Made by a program: the position numbers and the translations under genes. From Symsagittifera roscoffensis (taxonomy: Eukaryota > Xenacoelomorpha > Acoela > Convolutidae), in contig NC_087070.1 in the NCBI RefSeq assembly GCF_963678635.1, positions 34,849,109-34,913,108 of the forward strand: a stretch of DNA of 64,000 nucleotides, given 5' to 3'. Below are positions 1-10,700 of this stretch, piece by piece (within the stretch, counting starts at the first letter, position 1; each line of letters begins with the position of its first letter). The notes beneath the pieces were generated by a model. It ran no database searches. It saw nothing but the letters and a program-made list of their open reading frames with translations, and was not told where the DNA came from.

Positions 1-431
1 AAAGGTGCACTAATAAAAAATTTAGTTTTCACCAATTTCTTTTGCCTTATTAGCTTACAACTTTACGTAAGAGTTTCACTACAGAATAATCAATTTATTG
101 CAAGTTGTATTAAACTTACTTCGCTATGATTCTTTATTGACATAGTTAAGATAAAACTTGAAAACTGAAGAAGATTTTTTCGTGTTTGTTTTATCTTTAG
201 CTGAGTGCCTGGTTAATCTAAAAAAGAAATGTGAAACACACGTATAGGAATGGTGAGTGTTTTAGCGTTTTGTGTTACTGATAAAAATAAAACGTATGCT
301 TACGAGGGGGAAAGGTTCACGAAAAATCCATGGGAAAAGTTAGTTTTAATGGTGTCGGTTGTTACTAAAAGCTTAGCAAGCAGGCGTATTACGTTTTAAG
401 TGCGAAGCAGTGGCCTAGAAGTTAAAATTAG
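1..431. other. Left flank, no gene seen
   Basis: AT-rich sequence with no open frame of note. Similarity between retroelement copy A and copies B/C stops at about base 432, in the middle of the RT gene, so this stretch is unrelated DNA that cut or replaced the 3-prime part of copy A. Confidence 0.5.
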
Positions 432-1774
432 AATCTAAATTTGTGATTAAATTCTTGCAAACAAATTTAGTGGTCTAAAAATTTCCCTCATAAACCCTGA
501 AGAAGCTGTTGGTCCTTTGGATATACCATAGAAGAGTCTATTAAATTCGTATTGCTGATTTCCAAAAACGAAGTGTGTTAGTCGACGTGATTATTCGTCT
601 AACGGCATTTGTTTATATGCGCTATTCATATCGGCAGTGGTAAAATAATGTCCGTTTATTTTTGTAAGTTTTACTTGCATCGTTTCTATGGGCAAGTTGC
701 ATTTTGATTCATCGATTATAGAATTTAACTATCGTGCGTCTAGAAAGATTTTAATTGATTCTCCTTTAGCGAGAATAATTACGGGGTTGATGAATGTTTT
801 CTTTTGGTTTGTTGTTCTTTTTTTACCGGTGAGATATTTTGATATTGTTCGAATATATGTAAAAGTTTATTCATTCTATCTAAAAAAGGTATTGGTACTT
901 CACTTGCGCGGTGTTTGTTGAAAATTGCGTCGGATTTAAGTGGAAGATGTAGTGGTGAATGTATTTTTCATCATCAAATTTCGATATGGCATAAACGATA
1001 GGATATTTTAATATTATTTCTGCTAGTTGTTCAAATTCTTGCTGATTGATTTGAGGGTGTTGAAATTTGAACCTTGTTAGAAATTTTTGTTGTTCGTTTC
1101 CTTATTTTGAGACTTACAACGTTGCTTTAAAATAGAATGTTTTTGTTAATTAATCTCTGTATCTTTTTGAGTCATTGCGAAAATTATTATTGGATAGTTC
1201 TTCATTAAGAACTGTTCATTGACAAAAATTTAGTAAATTTAAATATTGTTTACTCTGAATGCTCTTTCTTATGTCGGATGAAATGTTGCGTTTCATTGGC
1301 AAGAGCTTAAAATTCCTGAAGGAAGTGTAACTTTTGATGGTGAAATGTTGTATACATGTGGGGATATTGTATCTGTGTTTGTACTTTTAGCGTGTTTGAT
1401 AGATCAAATCGTTTCTCTAAAAAAATTTTAAATTTGAATTGAACTCAAGATCACACCTATTAATAGTTTTTCATCAGAATTCTAATGATGCACTTGATTT
1501 ATAGAAAAATCAATTAAATCATATACATGTCCTGTTAGTGATTTGAAATGTTTGATTTGTTGATTGTATGGTAGGCAAAGTTTTGAGGAAAATGGGGGTT
1601 GCTTTTACTTTATTCTTTGGAAGATGTATTACTTAGTTTTGTATATTTTTCTCTGATATTTAATTTACTATTAAGGATGTTTATAGTTGGGATATATTGA
1701 GTGATAAATGGGATTCCAACTACATTGTGTTTCATGCCTGTTATGTGGAATATTTGCTCGAAGGATTTATGTAA
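432..1774 (-). pseudogene. Ty3/Gypsy reverse transcriptase fragment, copy A
   Basis: Decayed pol gene, read on the minus strand. It matches copies B (about 9,070-10,440) and C base by base over most of its length. Translated pieces show the RT fingers/palm start (LDAR-stop-LN near 745, where the other copies read LDARWLN) and RT motif A (TADMNSAYKQMPLD, catalytic Asp codon at 632-630). The fragment ends at the catalytic box: the codons at 441-430 read N-L-D-S instead of Y-x-D-D. Several stops and frameshifts interrupt it. The rest of RT, RNase H and integrase are absent from this copy. Known for the family: RT copies the element RNA into DNA. This copy cannot encode an active enzyme. Confidence 0.85.
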
Positions 1775-2540
1775 AAATTTGTTTGTTCCATTGTTCGAGT
1801 TGGGATAAGGAACAATTGAATTTTTCTATAGTTTGTTAGACTTGTGCCTTGTGCAGTGGCTAGTTTACTTGAGAAATTTGAAGGGGAAAGTTTGGGATGT
1901 AAAATTTGAACCTAATTCCATGTAGGGATGTTAATAAGGTTTAATTCTGTGCCAAAATCAGTTGGAAAATCTAATGGAAGATCTGGTGATTGGAAGTTTT
2001 TGTTTTTCGGGATATCTAAGAAAAGTGGTTATGTTCAACTTTTTTTGTTGGTGATATTTTATTTGTTTTTTTTTGGTATACATTGTTCATATTGGAATTT
2101 TTTTCAGCAATATGTGGAGTGTAATGGCTGTTTCTTGATTTTTTTCTAGTTCTTAAGGATTAGACCCTTTAATTTATTTGGGTAATAATTCGATTCAACT
2201 GGTGTTTTTTATTCATGTTCTTATTTAGGCATGTTACTAAAAAGTGCGTTTTCTGTGTCACTTTCTTGATCTGTGGCTTCACAATGCATGTTGTTTAAGT
2301 GTAGTTCTGAAGTTTCTATTTCGTCCATACCTGGAGGGTTTCAATTTGTTTCATCTGTAAATTTAACTTGATTAGTTTGTATTTGATGTTTTGGTGTTCT
2401 GCTTCTATAATTTTGATTTTGTTTATTTCAAAATTAAAATTTATTTCGATATGATGACTCAGAATTCTTTCTTGATCTGTTCTGATAGTAGTTATTTCAA
2501 TTTCTAGAATTATCACTTGATCTATCATTATAATTTGTAC
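1775..2540 (-). pseudogene. Ty3/Gypsy protease and gag nucleocapsid remnant, copy A unit 1
   Basis: On the minus strand this holds the retropepsin region. The active-site triplet, which is D-S-G in copies B and C, reads D-F-G here (codons 1,959-1,951, context PTDFGTELNL), so the protease would be dead. An in-frame stop follows within ten codons. Upstream (2,300-2,540) lies a run rich in Asn, Asp, Arg and Ser (NYNDRSSDNSR), the degenerate asparagine/arginine-rich tail of Gag. Known for the family: retropepsin is a homodimeric aspartic protease that cuts Gag-Pol. Identification rests on the DSG-like motif, its order before RT, and identity with the other copies. Confidence 0.8.
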
Positions 2541-3170
2541 ATGCTACTTCCGTTTCGTTGTAAATTTGAAAACGTGTTAATTTATTTTCTATATCACCTA
2601 CATTTTTATTTTTCTGTTGATTTGATCTGATTCGATCACTGTTGATTTTGTCGAAAGGTATAAATTTTATGTGAAACTTTATCATTATTGCCTGACTTTT
2701 AGCGACATGAAATGTGGTACATGTGTCTTGAGTGAAGCAAACTATGGTTGCTTGTGTTCGTGTAGTGGGATCGCAATATCCTTGATCGGATTGATTGATA
2801 CAATATGGTATCATCTTTTGAATATCGTGTCAATTATATTTTTTCTAATTGAATTTTCCAATCGTAAAACTTTTTAGTCTGAATTTCTTGTGTCTGCTTT
2901 AGATTTTGATGGGTTATTTATACGTCAAGTTGTATATGACTTTGATGACGCTTGGTGTGCAGATTCTGCAAAAACTTCAAATTTTACCAATTACGAGTTG
3001 TTATTTTATTTGTGACTGTTTTGAACATTGTAATTCATTTTTAGAATACTTGGGGCAAAGAAGTAAAATTCGTTCGCTATTACTTTGGTAAAAGGATTCA
3101 TGATCGAGTCTATTTTATTGCTGTTTGAAAGTTGTAAACATTGTACTTTCTTTTCCGACAGTTTTGCTGT
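2541..3170 (-). pseudogene. Cys-bearing frame of unknown origin, copy A unit 1
   Basis: Copy A alone carries this block; copies B and C differ upstream of the Asn/Arg-rich run. An open frame starts at an ATG (2,814) and contains four spaced cysteines (C-x8-C-x11-C-x5-C, beginning MIPYCINQSD), then runs without a stop into the nucleocapsid-like sequence. Upstream of the ATG the same frame continues with several stops. I do not recognise the family. The spaced cysteines and hydroxyl-rich context recall an extracellular, envelope-like domain, but that is only an impression. A recombinant Gag is an alternative. Confidence 0.35.
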
Positions 3171-3935
3171 AAATTTGTTTGTTCCATTGTTCGAGTTGGG
3201 ATAAGGAACAATTGAATTTTTCTATAGTTTGTTAGACTTGTGCCTTGTGCAGTGGCTAGTTTACTTGAGAAATTTGAAGGGGAAAGCTTGGGATGTAAAA
3301 TTTGAACCTAATTCCATGTAGGGATGTTAATAAGGTTTAATTCTGTGCCAAAATCAGTTGGAAAATCTAATGGAAGATCTGGTGATTGGAAGTTTTTGTT
3401 TTTCGGGATATCTAAGAAAAGTGGTTATGTTCAACTTTTTTTGTTGGTGATATTTTATTTGTTTTTTTTGGTATACATTGTTCATATTGGAATTTTTTTC
3501 AGCAATATGTGGAGTGTAATGGCTGTTTCTTGATTTTTTTCTAGTTCTTAAGGATTAGACCCTTTAATTTATTTGGGTAATAATTCGATTCAACTGGTGT
3601 TTTTTATTCATGTTCTTATTTAGGCATGTTACTAAAAAGTGCGTTTTCTGTGTCACTTTCTTGATCTGTGGCTTCACAATGCATGTTGTTTAAGTGTAGT
3701 TCTGAAGTTTCTATTTCGTCCATACCTGGAGGGTTTCAATTTGTTTCATCTGTAAATTTAACTTGATTAGTTTGTATTTGATGTTTTGGTGTTCTGCTTC
3801 TATAATTTTGATTTTGTTTATTTCAAAATTAAAATTTATTTCGATATGATGACTCAGAATTCTTTCTTGATCTGTTCTGATAGTAGTTATTTCAATTTCT
3901 AGAATTATCACTTGATCTATCATTATAATTTGTAC
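3171..3935 (-). pseudogene. Ty3/Gypsy protease and gag nucleocapsid remnant, copy A unit 2
   Basis: Second member of the 1.4-kb tandem pair, nearly identical to unit 1. The protease motif is again D-F-G (codons 3,355-3,347), showing that the active-site change predates the duplication. The same stop after the motif and the same Asn/Arg/Ser-rich stretch near 3,800-3,935 are present. On the minus strand the reading order is nucleocapsid tail, then protease, as in Gag-Pol of Ty3/Gypsy elements. Non-functional. Confidence 0.8.
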
Positions 3936-4740
3936 ATGCTACTTCCGTTTCGTTGTAAATTTGAAAACGTGTTAATTTATTTTCTATATCACCTACATTT
4001 TTATTTTTCTGTTGATTTGATCTGATTCGATCACTGTTGATTTTGTCGAAAGGTATAAATTTTATGTGAAACTTTATCATTATTGCCTGACTTTTAGCGA
4101 CATGAAATGTGGTACATGTGTCTTGAGTGAAGCAAACTATGGTTGCTTGTGTTCGTGTAGTGGGATCGCAATATCCTTGATCGGATTGATTGATACAATA
4201 TGGTATCATCTTTTGAATATCGTGTCAATTATATTTTTTCTAATTGAATTTTCCAATCGTAAAACTTTTTAGTCTGAATTTCTTGTGTCTGCTTTAGATT
4301 TTGATGGGTTATTTATACGTCAAGTTGTATATGACTTTGATGACGCTTGGTGTGCAGATTCTGCAAAAACTTCAAATTTTACCAATTACGAGTTGTTATT
4401 TTATTTGTGACTGTTTTGAACATTGTAATTCATTTTTAGAATACTTGGGGCTAAGATGTAAAATTCGTTCGCTATTACTTTGGTAAAAGGATTCATGATC
4501 GAGTCTATTTTATTGCTGTTTGAAAGTTGTAAACATTGTACTTTCTTTTCCGACAGTTTTGCTGTAAATTTTTATCCTGTTAGAACTGTATCTCGTGCTT
4601 TCGAGTAAAGTGTTGCTACTATATCTGTTGATTCTATGTTTTGTGGTTCGGATTCACAAAGTGTAACTTGATTAATTGCGTATTTATGAAGTGTTTTTGA
4701 TTGGTTTTCTTCACAAATATAATGTAAAACAACGAGGTCT
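3936..4740 (-). pseudogene. Cys-bearing frame of unknown origin, copy A unit 2 with upstream extension
   Basis: Contains the second copy of the four-cysteine frame (ATG at 4,209) and a longer upstream part that exists only once. From about 4,738 to 4,388 one minus-strand frame reads some 117 codons with a single TAA near 4,568, with two cysteines in its first half (HYICEENQSK and VTLCESEPQN). A frameshift would be needed to connect the two parts. The region lies downstream of the copy B integrase on the minus strand, the place where an envelope gene would sit in a gag-pol-env element. I cannot confirm an envelope: no signal peptide, cleavage site or transmembrane anchor is clear. Confidence 0.35.
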
Positions 4741-5044
4741 GGCGGTCCTGTTTGGGGGGGGGGGAAGGATTTGGTTGAGTTATGGGCTCTAGAAGTACAA
4801 GAGGGTGGGGAGAAGGGTTTTGATTTGAAAAACTATTAAAAGATACATATGTTTGATAATCCTAAAATAAGATTATAGAATATTATGCATCCTATTGTCT
4901 TTTTTGTATATCTATCGTATTTGTAGATAAATTCTGTTGTGCTAAACGGAGGGGGCAAAAATTGAGCGGTTACATTTGGTAGGGATAGTGGTTATGGATG
5001 ATGTACTAAATTACTTATTTTTACTGTTATTTCGAATTCAAGGG
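4741..5044. other. No gene; G-rich run
   Basis: Short AT-rich stretch with a G-run near 4,754-4,764 followed by GT- and GA-rich bases. No coding signal. Confidence 0.5.
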
Positions 5045-5605
5045 TTAATTTATGTTGGGTAAGGTTTTGGATATTATGTTCTTGTGTGTACTTGTGAATA
5101 TCGTGTCTATTTTGTAGACTATCGAGTGCCCATTTATGGAGTCGACAGCTATCGAGGTGTTGGCCAAAAAGGAGAAGGGTGCTACAAAAGAGTTCCAATC
5201 AAAGCGTAAGAGTGTATTTGTACTTTGTAATTCACGATAACTATCGTCTAATTGACTCGAAGAAGTTGCAGCGAAGGTAGTTGATGGTGTTTGACCTCCT
5301 TTGACTGAGGGTGTTGATGGAAGTGATAGAGTTTCTGGTAGCGATAAAGAGGTATCTGATGAAAAAACTTTTGGATCATTAACTAAGTTTGAATCACCTT
5401 GAAAAAATGTTTGTGTCATCCAATGTGGAAATCTCTGTGATGAAGTAGGGGGATTAAAGGGATTTTCACGGATTTGTTCGGAAGTTGCTGCTGAATCTAA
5501 ATAATCTGATGGAATATTTGGAGTACTTTGTTGCAAAATTGTTTGAAGTGAAGGAGGGGTGCTTTGTAATGTATTACTAGAAAGATCTAGAGGGGTCAAT
5601 GATGG
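5045..5605 (-). pseudogene. Pro/Ser/Thr-rich open frame remnant
   Basis: An open frame of about 186 codons on the minus strand, bounded upstream by a TAG and lacking an ATG at its beginning (the first possible start is a TTG at 5,599). The first 110 residues are rich in Ser, Thr and Pro (for example STPPSLQTILQQSTPNIPSD), the remainder is mixed. It lies between the copy B integrase and the copy A block and is read on the same strand as both, so it probably belongs to the 3-prime part of a retroelement or to its gag. I do not recognise the family. Base composition here is less AT-rich than next door, which argues for former coding use. Confidence 0.4.
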
Positions 5606-5888
5606 CTATGAGGGTATATTAAAATGAATTCTTGGTGTTGTAAGGTTTCGATTTTGTCGTGAGTGGATAATTTGTCTATCGATTGTAGTTTTTAAATTTG
5701 GTTTTGAGTTGGATGACTAGTTCTGTTAAGGTCTTGCTGAAGTGAGGGGTAGATGTTATATGTTGGCTCGTGTTGGGGTTCACTTAGGACTTGACAAATG
5801 GCTGGTATTAATGGTTCGGATAGTTATGCGTGTCTTTCTTCAAATGTATAAGGGTTTTCTACGAACGAGATACGTGCAGATGATTTGT

Positions 5889-6038
5889 GTTGACTTTTAC
5901 CGGTGTTGTCTGGTTGGGTTGGCTTTTGCCGGGGTTGGCTTGGGTTTTACCGGGGTTGGCTTGGCTTTTATCGGGGTTGGCTTTTACCGGGGTTGACTTT
6001 TACCGTTGTTGATTTTAGCCGGTGTTGGCTTTTACCAA
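5889..6038. repeat. GGGGTTGGCTTTTACC minisatellite
   Basis: About eight imperfect units of 16 to 21 bases built on GGGGTTGGCTTTTACC, with variants GGTGTTGTCTGG and GGTTGACTTTTACC. Length variants (extra TTGGC) suggest slippage. It sits just upstream, in minus-strand sense, of the Pro/Ser/Thr-rich frame. Confidence 0.85.
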
Positions 6039-6045
6039 CAGCTTA

Positions 6046-6944
6046 TTTTTGCTTTTTTTGTATTTAAGAATTTTTTTTGAGATAAACAAGAAAAGTTTTT
6101 AAAAAAAGTGAAAAGAACAAGAATATCTGTTTTTCTTAAAAAACTTCGTGCAACAAAATTTTTGAAGATTAAGTTCCGTGACTGATTACCTCGTCAATAG
6201 TTTTAGGGAAAGAAAGGTAGGTTTGTAAAAAGAAATGACTACAGAAATTTTGAAAAAAGAGAATTGCTTGCTCTAGAAAGTCGGTTATGAGAAAAATACA
6301 AAGTTGAAAAAATTGAGAGAAAGGTTAAAACGAATTTTTTTTTGTTGAATTGCTTTGAAAGAAGCATTTGCAAATTGATTTGCTTTTTCCAAGTCTTTTT
6401 AAATTTTTTTTCGAAGTTGAAGCTAAGTGTGGTCGAATTGTTGATTGACTTTTGACAAAAGAGTTGGTTATGAGGAGTTTTTTGTGGAAAGAAGTCTGTG
6501 TATTTAGGTGTTAACTTTCTAATTTGTGTTCTTGTTTGTAGATAATTAGGGGCTTTTGGTAGGTAGGACAGCCTTAGGAATAGTGATCATATCGGATTTC
6601 GCTTAGGCTAATTTATTTTTTTCTTTTGGAAGATTGCGGAATATAAATTAAAACAATATTGTCGATTTTTGTGCTGATTGATAGAAGAGGGTTGAAAGTT
6701 TTTATGGTTTTTATTCAATTTGTCAATTAGTAGGGTAGTGCTCATTTTCGACCTGAAGATCTTTCAGGTATAGTTTTAGATCTAGTTCAAGTTGTAGATA
6801 CATCGGCTAATAATAGTGGTGGTGTTTAGAAAGAAATGAGATGTTATTCAACCGTTTTGATTGGCTGGTTTTGAGAGGAGATTGAATGTTTGCAGCTGAA
6901 AATTACTCTAAGACTTTATTAAAAGTGTTTTTAAAGTTGTCTAA
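6046..6944. other. No gene recognised
   Basis: Very AT-rich stretch with long A and T runs and no convincing frame. It follows the copy B integrase in minus-strand sense, where a 3-prime LTR would be expected, but I could not match any part of it to a second copy. Confidence 0.4.
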
Positions 6945-7568
6945 CTAATCAGGGAGGTTTCTGGAATTGTATTTTTTTTTATGATTTAGATTGTGGAATA
7001 ACGGTTTAAGAATCTTTTCATGGTTAATTTGTAAGGCGAGATGATTGGCGTTGTTGTGATTTTTCTTTGATTTCAGGTATGAGGATTTTTCTTGTAGCTC
7101 ACGATTAAGTCTTAATTTCTTAAATATTTGTTTTCGAAGCTTGTCTATATAGCTTCCTGAGGCTAATTTTAAAATTTGTGATTGCCGAAACTGATTTTCG
7201 TCATATGTGTGACGTGCTAGATTATAACAAAATGAAACTTTCTTGGGTTGACAATAACATGAACGGTTCATGCCTTCAATTAATCCATTTGTCCATGGGG
7301 CATGAGATGTTCTAGAGTTATGTTTTATATTATAGGGGTGACATAATGTTATGATTTCATTATTTATAATTTCTGTTTCATTGTCTGTGACAAGGATTAC
7401 TGGTTGTCCAAATTTTGCTATCCAGAGTTTGTAAAATTTTGTATAAGCATGATAAGCGTTGCAGTGAGGTTCAGAATTGAGTGCTATGTAGTATGCAAAT
7501 GCCTTTAGTATGCAAATACATTGTCCTTTGAAACCTTGTTTTTCCGATATTTGTTTTTGGTGTGGATA
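6945..7568 (-). pseudogene. Ty3/Gypsy integrase core, copy B
   Basis: Longest retroelement frame in the window, about 207 codons without a stop. It contains the second half of the rve integrase core: LVTDNETEIINNE (second catalytic Asp, codon 7,385-7,383) and SHAPWTNGLIEGMNRS (catalytic Glu, codon 7,277-7,275). Asp and Glu are separated by exactly 35 residues, the DD35E spacing of retroviral and Gypsy integrases. The first catalytic Asp is missing: the frame passes from the linker (YPHQKQISEKQGFKGQ) to AFAYYIALNSEP within a few codons, so roughly 30 codons seem to be deleted. Downstream of the core is a Lys-rich part. Known role: joins element DNA to the host chromosome. Inactive because one catalytic residue is lost. 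Confidence 0.88.
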
Positions 7569-8289
7569 TCATTTTATCATTAACTATTATCCAAATTTGT
7601 GTATTTGGAAAAAAAAATTTGAGAAAAATTTGAAGAAAAATCATCTCTGGTCCTGCATTTTCTTTTGTATGTAAGAAATTTGAAAATTGAAATGCAACTA
7701 AAGTTAAGCTTAGCGGGAGGCATGGTACTTTTGTTTCAACAGTGTGGTATTCTAAGAGGTCAGTGTTTTTGTTTATTGTTGTACTAATATATTTTCGGAA
7801 ATATCAAAGTAAGGTTTTTTTCCTAGGATTCTCATTTTAGCTTTTACTGGTTTTGTTTTATATTTGTGCCAAGATTTGAGTTGTCGGATGACAGGGAGAA
7901 AATTGTTTGGGAGAAAACTTTTTTTATTTGCATTTCTTGAGAGAACTATATTATACAAGGGGTGTTGTAATTGAATATCTTTGGAGGGGTCTTGGCAAAT
8001 TTAAGGCTTTTTTTAGCTTTTCCTTTTCTATTATTGGGAATGAGTTGTTTCGCTGTGGTTTTTGTTTTGAAATTTTTGTTGTGTTTTGTTTTCTTTCCAT
8101 GATGAGTATCGTTTTGGTGTAAAGATATTTTTTCCTAATGATTCTACTTCATAGTGATTGTTTTGGCAATCAAGATGTAAAAAGAAACGTTCTAAAATGT
8201 TCGTTTGTTTAGTGTCAGAGTCAGTTTTTAGTGCGTATTAACAATCTAGTCGTAGTGATGATTCAAATTGTACAGACGAATTTTATATT
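7569..8289 (-). pseudogene. Pol connector between RNase H and integrase, copy B
   Basis: Minus-strand frames with several stops. Recognisable pieces are LPVIRQLKSWHKYKTKPVKA (codons around 7,900-7,840), which precedes the integrase zinc-binding region, and CQNNHYEVESLGKNIF near 8,180-8,120, which follows RNase H. The His-His-Cys-Cys finger cannot be read intact. Order and strand agree with a single pol gene from RNase H to integrase. A run of A or T bases breaks the frame more than once. Confidence 0.65.
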
Positions 8290-8565
8290 TTAGGGTATTT
8301 CTACAACTGTTTTTCGTGTTATTAATTCAGGTGGCGTGTTTGCATTATTTTTATCTGGTAAAGCAAAATTTTTTCCTGCTGTCCAAACTATATGTAGGTT
8401 TGGGAATTTCAATAAAATAAGTTGAAATCTACAAACTCTATGGTTTGGATTTGATTTTTGTACAAAAAAAAATTTTGTCTTATGGTCTGTAAATAAAATT
8501 GTTGGATGTTTTGATCCAAGGATTAGGAATTCACATTCTGGTAACCTATTTTTTTTGATGTTCAT
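8290..8565 (-). pseudogene. RNase H end of Ty3/Gypsy pol, copy B
   Basis: About 91 codons on the minus strand. Residues 20-60 carry the family signature of the Gypsy RNase H C-terminal half: TILFTDHKTKFFF, with Asp in TDHK, followed by NHRVCRFQLILLKFPNLHI and VWTAGKNFALPDKN. This is the usual end of the RNase H fold, before the connector to integrase. The pattern T-D-H-K and A-G-x-x-x-x-x-P-D supports the call. The upstream half of RNase H is broken by stops. The duplication border at 8,315 falls inside this gene, so copy C lacks its last residues. Confidence 0.85.
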
Positions 8566-9500
8566 TCTCGCATAAGGGTAGAGAGTCTAAGTTCTGTTTG
8601 TGTAAAAAGTCTTCAACTTGCTGATTTGAGATTCATCTTATTTGTACCTTTATGTAATTGGAAGCGTCGTACATAGCGTAAAATGGTTGGTCTGGATTCG
8701 GGATTGTGATTGAAAATTGATCTATTAGGAGAGTTTTTATTTCATCGAAGCGTTTTTGATGTTCTAATGTTCATTCGAAATTCTTTTGTTAACGGAGCAT
8801 ATTATAAAAAGTTCTGAGATATAATTGGGTTTTGTTAACGTATTTACTTAAAAAAATTAGCATTCCAATAGATTCCTGGATTTTCTTCTTATTTGATGGT
8901 GGTTGGAGTTTTAAAATTTCATCGATTCGGTATTTCAAGGGTGTTTTTGGCGATTCCTTCCAGAAATGTCAAAGGAGTTTTACACGAGTGAGGAAAAATA
9001 TGATTTATCTGGGGCTGCTTTCATGTTTTTGTTTAAGAAGGTTTGATGGTATTTGTCTGAATGAAAACAGCATCTAAATTTGTGATTAAATTCTTGCAAA
9101 CAATATTAGTGGTCTAAAAATTTTACTCATAAATGCTGAAGAAGCTGCTGGTTCTTTAGATATACCATAGAAAAGTCTATTAAATTTGTATTGCTGATTT
9201 CCAAGAACGAAGTGTGTTAGTCGACGTGATTACTCGTCTAATGGCATTTGTTTATATGCACTATTCATATCGGCAGTGGTAAAATAATGTCCGTTTATTT
9301 TTGTAAGTTTTACTTGTATCGGTTCTATGGGCAATTTGCAATTTGATTCATCGATTAGAGAATTTAACCATCGTGCGTCTAGAACGATTTTAAATTATTC
9401 TCCTTTAGCGAGAATATTTACGGGGTTGATGAATATTTACGGGGTTGATGGGTTACGGGTTTTTTTTTTGGTTTGTTGTTCTTTTTTACGGGTGAGATAA
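8566..9500 (-). pseudogene. Reverse transcriptase, copy B
   Basis: Read on the minus strand from about 9,400. FKIVLDARWLNSLID opens the palm; GHYFTTADMNSAYKQMPLDE is motif A with the catalytic Asp codon at 9,271-9,269, followed at once by a TAA. HFVLGNQQYKFNRLFYGIS is motif B region, which in active elements contains a similar FxRLPFGL. The catalytic Y-x-D-D box is replaced by N-L-D-A (codons 9,080-9,069). Downstream pieces such as DQPFYAMYDASNY belong to the connection and early RNase H. Multiple stops and frameshifts. The enzyme is dead by loss of an active-site Asp as well as by truncation. Confidence 0.88.
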
Positions 9501-10700
9501 TTTCATATTGTTCGATTATATATAAAAGTCTATTTTGTTGTCTAAAAAAGTTACTGGTACTTCACTTGCGCGGTGTTTGTTGAAAATTGCGTCGGATTTA
9601 AGTGAAAGATGTAGTGGTGAATGTATTTTTCAACATCAAATTTTGATGTGGCATAAACCATGGGATTTTCCATTATTAGTTCTGCTGGTTGTTCAATTTC
9701 TTGCTGTTTGATTTGAGGGTGTTGAAATTTGTTAGAAGTTTTTGTTGTTCGTTTCCTTATTTTGAGATTTACAACGTTGCTTTAAAATAGAGTGTTTTTG
9801 TTAATTAATCTCTGCATCTTTTTGAGTCATTACGAAAATTATTAATGGATAGTTCTTCATTAAGAACTGTTCATTGACAAAAATTTAGTTACTTTAAATA
9901 TTATTTACTCTGAATGCTCTTTCTTATGTCGGATGAAATGTTATGTTTGTTTTGCAAGAGCCTAAAATTCCTAATAGAAATGAAACTTTTAATGGTGAAA
10001 TGTTGTATACACGTGGGGATATTGTATCTGTGTTTGTATTTTTAGCGTATTTGATAGATGAAATCGCTACTCTAAAAAATTTTCAAAATTGAATTGAACT
10101 CAGGATCAGACCTATAAATAGTTTTTTTTATCAGAATTCTATTGATGTACTTGATTTATAGAAAAATCATATAAATCATGTACATGTCCTGTTAGTGATT
10201 TGAAATGTTTGATTTGTTGATTGTATATTAGGCAAAGTTTTGAGGAAAATGGGGGTTGCTTTGACTTTATTCTTTGGAAGATGTATTACTTAGTTTTGTA
10301 TATTTTTCTCTGATATTTAATTTACTATTTAGGATGTTTATAGTTGGGACATATTTAGTGATAAATGGGATTCCAACTACATTGTGTTTAATGCCTGTTA
10401 TGTGGAATATTTGCTCGAAGGACTTATGTAAAAATTTGTTTGTTCCATTGTTCGAGTTGGGATAAGGAACAATTGAATTTTTCTATAGTTTGTTAGACTT
10501 GTGCCTTGTGCAGTGGCTAGTTTACTTGAGAAATTTGAAGGGGAAAGTTTGGGATGTAAAATTTGAACCTAATTCCATGTAGGGATGTTAATAAGGTTTA
10601 ATTCTGTGCCAGAATCAGTTGGAAAATCTAATGGAAGATCTGGTGATTGGAAGTTTTTGTTTTTCGGGATATCTAAGAAAAGTGGTTATGTTCAACTTTT
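9501..10700 (-). pseudogene. Protease and protease-RT linker, copy B
   Basis: The retropepsin motif is intact here: DFPTDSGTELNLIN with the D-S-G codons at 10,616-10,608. An in-frame TAG follows after NIPTWN, then the frame reopens (ATAQGTSLTNYRKIQLFLIP), and VVGIPFITKYVPTINI near 10,390-10,340 looks like the C-terminal part of the protease fold (hydrophobic-Gly-hydrophobic core). Towards RT the sequence is AT-rich and broken. Family knowledge: Ty3/Gypsy order is gag, protease, RT, RNase H, integrase, which is what is seen. Confidence 0.8.

Larger units (their letters stand above)
1775..4565. repeat. 1.4-kb direct tandem duplication inside copy A
   Basis: Unit 1 is 1,775-3,170 and unit 2 is 3,171-4,565, period about 1,395. 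By eye I find only about four differences: a T/C near 1,890/3,287, one base in a T-run (9 versus 8), and two bases near 3,055/4,450. The hexamer AAATTT is present at both outer borders and at the internal junction (1,775, 3,171, 4,566), as expected of a microhomology-mediated tandem duplication. The near identity implies it is young compared with the decay of the element it contains. Confidence 0.95.
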
